A stretch of 64,000 nucleotides of DNA from Ga0077560 sp046330435 (GTDB lineage Bacteria > Actinomycetota > Thermoleophilia > Miltoncostaeales > Miltoncostaeaceae). A program made the translations under genes and the position numbers. Shown piece after piece: positions 58,193 to 64,000 of this stretch. Location: positions 124,001 to 188,000 of the forward strand of contig JAXLST010000005.1 in assembly GCA_046330435.1 (NCBI GenBank), read 5' to 3'. Under the pieces are notes generated by a model. The model saw nothing but the letters and a program-made list of their open reading frames with translations, was not told where the DNA came from and searched no databases. The first letter of the stretch is position 1. Every line of letters begins with the position of its first letter.

Positions 58193-60003
58193 TGGCCTTC
58201 CGCCACCCCGGCCTGCAGGCCTGGCTGGTGGCGACCCTCATCGCGGTGGGGGCCCTTGCCAGCGCCGCGGTGCTGCTCACGGTGCTCCCCACGCTGGAGA
58301 GCAACCTGCGCCGCGACGAGGCGCGGACCCAGAGCGGGGAGCTGCTGTCGGCGATCGACGGCACGGTGCGCAACGCGTCGCTGGAGTCCGCCCCGGAGTC
58401 GCAGGTGGCCGAGCTGGCCACCGCGATCGCCGCCGAGACCGGCGGGCAGGTGCGGATCATCGTGATCCACGCCGGGTACCGCACCGTCGCCCGGTCCCCG
58501 GGCTGCTGCCGTCTGCTCGACGCGGTGCTCGGGGCGGCGACCACCAGCGGCGTCGCGAACACCGGCACCGCCGGCGGTTACCGGTACGTGTGGGCGCGGC
58601 AGCGGTACACGTTCTCCGCCCCCATCTTCGGCGAGGGCGTGGTGGTGGAGGCCGCGGCGCGGGCCCGGGGCGTCTCGGACTCCCAGCTCAACGCCCTGCG
58701 CCGCCGGCTCATCGTCGCGGTCGCCGCCGTCCTCATGCTGGCGGCGCTGGCCGGCTACGGGCTGTCGCGGCTGGTGGGCGTGCGCATCGCGGTCCTGGCC
58801 CGCACGGCGTCCCGGCTCGCGGCCGGCGACCTGGGCGCCCGCGCGCCCGACCAGCGCCTGCGGGAGTTCGCGATCCTCGGCGACAGCCTCAACACGATGG
58901 CGGGGCGCATCGAGAACCAGGTGGACCAGATCACCGGGGAGCGCGACCGCGCCGGCATGCTCATCTCGTCGCTCGCCGAGGGCGTCATCGGCCTCGCCGA
59001 CGACGGCGCCATCACGATCATGAACCCGGCGGCCAAGCGCCTGCTCGGGGTGCCGCCGGGCGCGGTGCTGACCCGGGTGGCGGAGCTGCCGTCGGCGCTG
59101 GTGCAGGCCATCGACGCGGCGGAGCCGGCGGACCGCGAGCCGGTGCTCCAGGAGGTCGTCCTGGACGACGGCACCGAGGTGGAGCTCATCCTCGCCCGCC
59201 TGGCGGCGCCCGCGGCCGGCGCCGTGGTGACGATGCGCGACGTCACCGAGCAGCGGCGCCTGGAGCGCGCCCGGCGCGACCTGGTGGCCAACGTCTCCCA
59301 CGAGCTCAAGACGCCGCTCGCCGCCATCAAGGGCCTGCTGGAGCTGCTGCAGGGCCCCCGCATCGACGCGGACCGCCGCGAGCAGTTCCTGGAGCTCATG
59401 AGCGGCGAGGCGGACCGCCTGCAGCGGCTGGTGGAGGAGCAGCTGCAGCTCGCCCGGCTGGACAGCGGCGGGCTGCCGCTGGAGCGGGAGCGGTTCGACC
59501 TGGACGCCATGGCCGACGGGGTGGTGGCCTCCCGGCAGGCGCTCGCGGAGGCGGACGGCAAGCACCTGCGGGCGGTCGCCGCATCCGGCCCCGTGGCCGT
59601 GCACGCCGACCCCGCCCGGGTGGAGCAGATCCTGTTGATCCTCCTGGACAACGCGCTGCGGCACACCCCGGCCGGCGGCTCGGTGGACGTGGTGGTGGGC
59701 CGGGAGGGCCCCATGGCGACCATGGCCGTGGTGGACACGGGCGAGGGGATCCCGCTGCAGGACCAGCCCTTCGTCTTCGACCGCTTCTACCGGGGCGACC
59801 GCAGCCGCGAGGGGCGCAGCGCCGGCCTGGGCCTCGCGATCGCGCGCGGCCTCGCCCGGGCGCACGGCGGGGCCATCGACCTGGTCTCCGCGCCCGGGGC
59901 GGGGAGCACCTTCACCCTGCGCCTGCCGGCGGCCGCACCGCCCACGCAGGAGCATCCCGTGGTCACCACGAGCCCCCCGCCGGGCGATAGCGTGGGCGGA
60001 TGA
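58192..60003 (+). CDS. Sensor histidine kinase (PhoR/ResE-like)
   Basis: A 603-residue kinase. Two membrane helices (about 9-32 and 172-192) enclose an external sensor of about 140 residues that contains a CC pair (GCCRLL). HAMP follows (about 195-245). A PAS-like region (about 255-345, GVIGLADDGAITIMNPAA) comes next. HisKA has His370 in VANVSHELKTP. The ATPase domain has LLDNALRHTP, DTGEGIP and GLGLAIARGLARAHGG. The external part senses an unknown signal. The stop overlaps the next gene as ATGA. Confidence 0.92.
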   Translation: MAFRHPGLQAWLVATLIAVGALASAAVLLTVLPTLESNLRRDEARTQSGELLSAIDGTVRNASLESAPESQVAELATAIAAETGGQVRIIVIHAGYRTVARSPGCCRLLDAVLGAATTSGVANTGTAGGYRYVWARQRYTFSAPIFGEGVVVEAAARARGVSDSQLNALRRRLIVAVAAVLMLAALAGYGLSRLVGVRIAVLARTASRLAAGDLGARAPDQRLREFAILGDSLNTMAGRIENQVDQITGERDRAGMLISSLAEGVIGLADDGAITIMNPAAKRLLGVPPGAVLTRVAELPSALVQAIDAAEPADREPVLQEVVLDDGTEVELILARLAAPAAGAVVTMRDVTEQRRLERARRDLVANVSHELKTPLAAIKGLLELLQGPRIDADRREQFLELMSGEADRLQRLVEEQLQLARLDSGGLPLERERFDLDAMADGVVASRQALAEADGKHLRAVAASGPVAVHADPARVEQILLILLDNALRHTPAGGSVDVVVGREGPMATMAVVDTGEGIPLQDQPFVFDRFYRGDRSREGRSAGLGLAIARGLARAHGGAIDLVSAPGAGSTFTLRLPAAAPPTQEHPVVTTSPPPGDSVGG

Positions 60004-60848
60004 CCGACACCGTTCTCGTCACCGGGGCAGGCCGGGGCATCGGCCGCGCCACGGTGGAGCGCTTCCTCGCCGGCGGCTGGCGGGCCGTCGCCGGGGTCCG
60101 CGACCCCGACGCCGCCCGTGAGGCCCTGCCCGCGGACGACCGCCTGAAGATCATCCGCCTGGACGTGACCGACGCGGACGCCGTGCCCGGCGCCGTGGCG
60201 GAGGCCGAGGCCTTCGCCGGCGGTGCGCTCGCCTGCGTGGTGCCCAACGCCGGCTACGCCCTCATGGGGTCCGCGGAGGACGTGGACCTCGCCGAGGCGC
60301 GCCGCATGTTCGACACGAACTTCTTCGGCAACGTGGACGTGGTGCAGCACTGCCTTCCCGCGATGCGCGAGGCGGGCCGCGGCAGCGTCGTCTGCGTGTC
60401 CTCCATCGGCGCTCGCGTGACCCACCCGCTGCTGTCGATGTACCACGCGACCAAGTACGCGATGTCCGCGTGGGCGGAGGGGATGCGCATCGAGCTGCGG
60501 CCCCTCGGCGTCCGGGTCCACGTCCTGGAGCCCGGGATGGTGAACACCGACTTCTCGATGGCCACCCGCGTCACCGGCGGCATCGCCGCGGGCGAGGGCG
60601 CCTACGCGCCGCTGTTCGAGCAGCTCAAGCTCGGGTTCCGGGCCTGGCGGCAGGAGATGGGCATCGGCCCGGAGCCCGTCGCGGAGGCCGCGTTCGCGGC
60701 CGCGACCGACCCGGAGGCGGCGTTCCGCGTGCCGGTGGGGGCGGACTCCGAGCTCATCGGCGACGCCCGTGACGCGTGGGACGACGAGGGCTTCCAGGAC
60801 TGGCTGCTCGGCTTCCTGCGCCTCGACTGGGGCCAGCCCGCGGAATGA
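60000..60848 (+). CDS. Short-chain dehydrogenase/reductase
   Basis: A 282-residue SDR. The dinucleotide loop is TGAGRGIGRAT, NAGYALMG is the NAG motif, Ser is in VCVSSIGARVT and the active-site Y-x3-K is MYHATKYAMSAW. The substrate is not predictable; an alcohol or ketone reaction with NAD(P) is expected. It overlaps both the kinase gene and the glycerate kinase gene by ATGA, so it is probably cotranscribed with a signalling system and a glycerate enzyme, an unusual combination. Confidence 0.9.
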   Translation: MTDTVLVTGAGRGIGRATVERFLAGGWRAVAGVRDPDAAREALPADDRLKIIRLDVTDADAVPGAVAEAEAFAGGALACVVPNAGYALMGSAEDVDLAEARRMFDTNFFGNVDVVQHCLPAMREAGRGSVVCVSSIGARVTHPLLSMYHATKYAMSAWAEGMRIELRPLGVRVHVLEPGMVNTDFSMATRVTGGIAAGEGAYAPLFEQLKLGFRAWRQEMGIGPEPVAEAAFAAATDPEAAFRVPVGADSELIGDARDAWDDEGFQDWLLGFLRLDWGQPAE

Positions 60849-61984
60849 CCGGCCCGGTCGTCGTCGCCCTGGCGGCGTTCAAGGGGGCGCTGTCCGCCGC
60901 GGACGCCTCGCGGGCCGTCGCCGCGGGCGTCCGCCTGGCCGCCACCGGCGTCGAGACACGGGTGGTCCCCGTCGCCGACGGCGGGGAGGGGACCCTGGAC
61001 GCCCTCGTGGCCGCCGCCCGCGGCCGCCGGCGCGGCAGCCTGGTGGCCGACCCCCTGGGCCGGCCGGTGGAGGCGGCGATCGGCGAGCTGCCGGGCCATG
61101 TGGCGGTGGTGGAGCTCGCGCAGGCCAGCGGCTACGAGCGGCTGCTGCCGGCCGAGCGCGACCCGGAGATGACCAGCACCCTGGGGACGGGCGAGCAGAT
61201 CCGCGCGGCGCTCGACCTGGGGGCGACGCGGATCATCGTGGGGCTCGGCGGCAGCGCGACCAACGACGGCGGCATGGGGCTGGCCCGGGCCCTGGGCGTC
61301 CGGTTCCTGGACGCGTCGGGCGCGGAGCTGGCGGGCCGCGGGGCGGACCTGGCGCGCGTCGCCTCCGTGGACCGGTCGGGCCTGGACGGCCGCATCGCGG
61401 CCACGGAGATCGTGGTGGCATGCGACGTCACCAACCCCCTCACCGGCGCCGACGGCGCCGCCGCGGTGTTCGGTCCCCAGAAGGGTGCGGACCCCGACAT
61501 GGTGCGGCGCCTTGACGACGGGCTCCGGAACTACGCGGCGGCCGTGACCCGCGCCACCGGCGTGGAGGTGCTCGACGTGCCGGGCCTGGGGGCCGCCGGC
61601 GGCGCGGCGGCCGGCCTGGTGGCCCTGCTGGGCGCCCGCATCGAGCCGGGTGCCCGGATGGTGCTGGAGGCCGCGGGCCTGCCGGCCGCCCTGGACGGCG
61701 CGGCGCTGTGCATCACCGGCGAGGGCCGCCTGGACGAGCAGAGCATGCGGGGCAAGGCCCCGGCAGCGGTCGCCGCCGCGTGCGGGGAGGCCGGCGTGCC
61801 GTGCGTCGCGGTGTGCGGGCAGCTCGGCCTGCTGCCGGGGATGGTGCGCCGCATGGGCCTGGCCGCCGCCTTCCCGGTCAACCGCGCCCTGCTCCCCGAG
61901 CCCGACGCGCTGGCCGAGACCGAGACCAACCTCGCCGCGATGGGCGCGGCGATCGCCGGCATGTGGCGGGCGGTCGCCGGCTGA
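60845..61984 (+). CDS. Glycerate kinase
   Basis: A 379-residue type I glycerate kinase (GckA/GarK fold). AFKGALSAADASRAVAAGV near the start, PVADGGEGTLDALV, GLGGSATNDGGMGLARALG and the C-terminal TGEGRLDEQSMRGKAP are the conserved substrate and ATP motifs. It phosphorylates glycerate to a phosphoglycerate. A GpgS/MpgP-like pair lies just downstream, so phosphoglycerate supply to glucosylglycerate synthesis is a possible link. A weak hairpin at 61985-62004 may terminate it. Confidence 0.92.
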   Translation: MTGPVVVALAAFKGALSAADASRAVAAGVRLAATGVETRVVPVADGGEGTLDALVAAARGRRRGSLVADPLGRPVEAAIGELPGHVAVVELAQASGYERLLPAERDPEMTSTLGTGEQIRAALDLGATRIIVGLGGSATNDGGMGLARALGVRFLDASGAELAGRGADLARVASVDRSGLDGRIAATEIVVACDVTNPLTGADGAAAVFGPQKGADPDMVRRLDDGLRNYAAAVTRATGVEVLDVPGLGAAGGAAAGLVALLGARIEPGARMVLEAAGLPAALDGAALCITGEGRLDEQSMRGKAPAAVAAACGEAGVPCVAVCGQLGLLPGMVRRMGLAAAFPVNRALLPEPDALAETETNLAAMGAAIAGMWRAVAG

Positions 61985-62004
61985 CCGGCCTATACCCCGG
62001 CCGG
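61985..62004 (+). terminator. Weak hairpin after the glycerate kinase gene
   Basis: CCGGCC and GGCCGG are separated by eight bases (TATACCCC). The hairpin begins directly after the glycerate kinase stop. There is no T tract. It is short for a terminator, so only a weak call is possible. Confidence 0.35.
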
Positions 62005-62052
62005 TGGCGTGCCGTCCGCACGGCCGGTCCCCGGCGCCGCGATGGGCGCACC

Positions 62053-62369
62053 ATGGGTCACGTGATGACGACGCTCCGCACCATCCCCTCCTGGCCCTCC
62101 TGCTGCTCGCCGTGCTGGTCGCACAGCCCGCCGCCGCCGGCCAGGCGCACCGGCCCGGCGACGCCGCCCTGCGGCAGGCGACCGCGCTGAGCAGGGACTG
62201 GGGGCGCTGCCCCACCTCGCCGCCCGCCCACCGGGCGCTCGCGGCGGCGCGGACCGCGCCGCGCGGGGCGCGCGCGGTGCGGGCCCGCACCGCGCTGCGG
62301 GCGTGGCAGCGGGTCGTGCGCGAGTGCTCCGCCCCGGTGCCGATGCCGGTCGCGGACCCTTCCTCCTAG
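62053..62369 (+). pseudogene. Small secreted protein split by a one-base frameshift
   Basis: Read from ATG 62053 (or ATG 62065), the frame begins MGHVMTTLRTIP and then goes out of register. The frame that continues has LLALLLLAVLVAQPAAAGQAH, a textbook signal peptide, followed by about 80 Arg/Ala-rich residues with two Cys (GRCPT and RECSAP) and a TAG at 62367-62369. One extra C in the run at 62085-62088 would join them into about 106 residues. Either the gene is broken, the reading frame slips, or the base is a sequencing error. It ends in CTAG shared with the convergent HAD gene. Confidence 0.6.
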
Positions 62370-63094
62370 GGCCCCAGCCACTCCAGGACGGCCTCCAGGA
62401 CGCCCGCGCCGTACGGCGCGCTCGTGATCCACGGCATCCGCCCGGCCAGGGCCGGGTCCGCGTCCGCGCCGTTGCGCACCAGGGCGAAGCGGCCCACGTG
62501 GCCGGCCATCGCGGCGTCCTCCGCGCTGTCGCCCACCGCCAGGCACGCCGCCGGGTCGAGCCCGCGCCGGGCGATGTCGGTGGCCACCGCGGCCCCCTTC
62601 GACGCCGCGGCGGGCAGCAGGTGGAAGACGTTGCCGCCCGTCACCCGCCCGTTGTCGGCGAGGCGCAGCGCCCCGGCCGACCGCTCCGCCACCCAGGCGG
62701 CGGCGTCCGGGGAGGCGGTGCCCCGGTACACGTGGCTGCCCTCGCGGCCCCACTGCGCGGCGGGGTGCACCTCCAGGCCCGGCTCGCGCTCCAGCAGGGC
62801 GGCCGGGATTCCCGTGGTCGCGATCGCGTCGTGCACGGTCACGCCCGGCGGCGCCGGGTATCCGCAGTCGCAGGCACCGAGCTCCGGGAGGATCCCGTCG
62901 GCGCCCAGCAGCAGGGCGGTGGTCTCCAGGCGCATCCGGCTGCGGCCGCTCACCAGGACCACGGGCACCTCGCGCTCGCGCAGGAGCATGAGCGCCCGCG
63001 CGCCCGCGTCGCTGGGCGCGCCGCCGGGGCCGGCCAGCACGGACCCGCCCGGCCCGAGCAGGGTCCCGTCCAGGTCCAGGTAGACGGCCCTCAC
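62366..63094 (-). CDS. HAD phosphatase, mannosyl/glucosyl-3-phosphoglycerate phosphatase-like
   Basis: A 242-residue Cof/MpgP-type HAD. LDLDGTLLG is motif I with both aspartates. VVLVSGRSRMRL is motif II, GDSAEDAAMAG is motif IV, and a C2 cap lies between (NGRVTGGNVFHLLPAAASKGAAV). Overlap by GTGA with a GpgS-like synthase strongly suggests it removes the phosphate from glucosyl-3-phosphoglycerate to give glucosylglycerate. The alternative substrate mannosyl-3-phosphoglycerate cannot be excluded. Start GTG 63094. Confidence 0.85.
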   Translation of the reverse strand: MRAVYLDLDGTLLGPGGSVLAGPGGAPSDAGARALMLLREREVPVVLVSGRSRMRLETTALLLGADGILPELGACDCGYPAPPGVTVHDAIATTGIPAALLEREPGLEVHPAAQWGREGSHVYRGTASPDAAAWVAERSAGALRLADNGRVTGGNVFHLLPAAASKGAAVATDIARRGLDPAACLAVGDSAEDAAMAGHVGRFALVRNGADADPALAGRMPWITSAPYGAGVLEAVLEWLGP

Positions 63095-64000
63095 CCGGCC
63101 CCCCGCAGCAGCGGCCCGATGGGCGGCCGCTCGGCGGGCCGCACCTCGCGCTCCTCCATCGCCCAGCCGTCGCCGTCGCGCACCGGCCGCGCGTACGGCC
63201 CGGCGTCGGCGAGCCCGGCGGATGCCCGGCCCTCGTCCGCCAGCCGGCGCAGCACCGCCTGGGTGATGGCGTAGGCCATGGGGCCCAGGGCGGCGGTGGG
63301 CTGGTTCACGTGGACGCGGCGCCCCAGGTCCACCTGGGCGAGCGCGCCCAGGCCGCGCGCCCGGAGCACGTCGATGAGCAGGCCGATCTCCACCGCGTAC
63401 CCGGTGAAGAACGGCAGGGACTCCAGCAGGTCGCGCCGCCCGGCCTGCTCCCCGGACAGCGGCTGGGCGAGCGCCGCCAGCGGCGGGTGGAAGAGGTTGA
63501 GCAGCGGCCGCGCGCAGATCTCGGTCACCCGCCCGCCGTCGTCGCCCGAACCCATCGCGCGGCGGTACACCGCCTTGGTGAACGCCACCTCCGGCACCTC
63601 GAGCAGCGGGCCCAGCATCCCCGGCACGAACGCCGGGTCGAAGTCGCTCACGTCCGAGTCGAGCCACAGCACCAGGTCGCCCGAGGTGACCGCGAGGCTC
63701 TTCCACATCGCCTCGCCCTTGCCGCGCCCCGGGCCGGCGCCCGGCAGCACCTCGTCGTCCTGCACCACGCGCGCACCCGCCATGGCGGCCTCCGCCGCGG
63801 TGCCGTCGGTGCTGTGCGAGTCGACGACCACCAGCTCGTCCACCAGGCCGGACGGCCCCATCCAGTGCTGGCGCACCGCCGACACGATGGTGCCCACCGT
63901 GCCCTCCACGTTCAGGGCGGGCAGCACCACCGACACGCTCACGCCGCCGTCCCTGCGGAGCCGCGCGAGCCGCTCGGGGTCGAAGGACGGACCCGCGAAG
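63091..64000 (-). CDS. gpgS: Glucosyl-3-phosphoglycerate synthase-like GT, N-terminus beyond right edge
   Basis: The open frame continues upstream to base 64000 without a stop and reads FDPERLARLRRDGG before VSVSVVLPALN, as in full GpgS proteins. The GTG at 63942 is therefore an internal codon and the gene is cut by the window. The GT81/GT2-like core has VVVDSHSTDGT, PGRGKGEAMWKS and LWLDSDVSDFD with the metal-binding DxD, and LPFFTGYAVEIGLLID. It transfers glucose from a nucleotide donor to 3-phosphoglycerate. About 303 residues are visible. Confidence 0.88.
   Translation of the reverse strand, partial: FAGPSFDPERLARLRRDGGVSVSVVLPALNVEGTVGTIVSAVRQHWMGPSGLVDELVVVDSHSTDGTAAEAAMAGARVVQDDEVLPGAGPGRGKGEAMWKSLAVTSGDLVLWLDSDVSDFDPAFVPGMLGPLLEVPEVAFTKAVYRRAMGSGDDGGRVTEICARPLLNLFHPPLAALAQPLSGEQAGRRDLLESLPFFTGYAVEIGLLIDVLRARGLGALAQVDLGRRVHVNQPTAALGPMAYAITQAVLRRLADEGRASAGLADAGPYARPVRDGDGWAMEEREVRPAERPPIGPLLRGAG

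Noticed and set aside
63091..63942. GpgS-like protein starting at GTG 63942
   Set aside because: The frame continues to the window edge with sequence typical of the GpgS N-terminus, so 63942 is an internal codon.
1..64000. CRISPR arrays, rRNA or tRNA genes
   Set aside because: No regular spaced repeats or conserved RNA gene cores were seen on either strand.

Overview
This is a very GC-rich chromosomal segment (roughly 75% G+C by eye). It is densely packed and rich in GTG starts. Genes are joined mainly by four-base NTGA overlaps: I count 25 such junctions, 9 ATGA, 13 GTGA, 1 TTGA and 2 CTGA. An F420-type LLM oxidoreductase, TreT-type trehalose synthesis, a GpgS/MpgP-like pair and actinobacterial-style polysaccharide genes suggest an actinobacterium, perhaps a deep lineage such as Thermoleophilia. 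That placement is inference. I saw no rRNA, tRNA, CRISPR array, transposase or integrase.

Bases 1-14611 (minus strand) form one long, nearly gapless operon read right to left: treT, a divergent otsA-like gene, moaC, an LLM oxidoreductase, two secreted proteins (one a clan-A glycoside hydrolase), a methyltransferase, an anchored Ig-like protein, two O-antigen-ligase-like proteins alternating with two GT4 glycosyltransferases, and an ATP-grasp enzyme cut by the left edge. The gene set fits trehalose plus surface or exported polysaccharide synthesis. Bases 14855-24352 (plus) hold an envelope glycosylation cluster: an M28-fold membrane protein lacking its metal ligands, a polyprenyl-phosphate sugar synthase, GT4, methyltransferase, UPF0104 flippase-like protein, DUF2079 protein and a PIG-V-like mannosyltransferase. 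An antiparallel ATP-grasp gene sits inside it.

Bases 24349-27940 carry an endonuclease/phosphatase-family protein, two small membrane genes and a secreted subtilisin. Bases 28066-30890 are a distinct lower-GC island (about 58-63% in lines I counted). It holds only a 599-residue protein of unknown family and, divergent from it, a secreted NlpC/P60-like protein. Bases 30929-35318 hold a membrane protein, a class A penicillin-binding protein and a small anchored protein. Bases 36094-40397 form a redox/sulfur regulon candidate: trxB-trxA-FmdB-CsoR/CstR-like repressor-MFS on the minus strand, facing a DUF2892 protein and an ECF sigma factor fused to a zinc-finger anti-sigma-like domain. A perfect-armed CsoR-type operator lies between the two arms.

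Bases 40508-42166 hold a strongly folding leader and a polyprenyl glycosylphosphotransferase. Bases 42195-50668 hold two MFS exporters, rlmN, a peroxiredoxin, DedA, and lipB overlapping a degenerate E2-like protein that lacks both the lipoyl lysine and the catalytic histidine. Bases 50708-54202 are a zinc operon (znuABC, ACT-domain protein, Fur-family Zur). Bases 54280-56127 are a rhodanese-SufE-Mog operon. Bases 56138-60848 hold HtrA facing a PhoB/PhoR-like pair plus an SDR. Bases 60845-64000 hold glycerate kinase, a frameshifted small secreted protein, and an MpgP-like phosphatase overlapping a GpgS-like glucosyl-3-phosphoglycerate synthase cut by the right edge. Together with treT/otsA this suggests an investment in compatible-solute sugars at both ends of the window.
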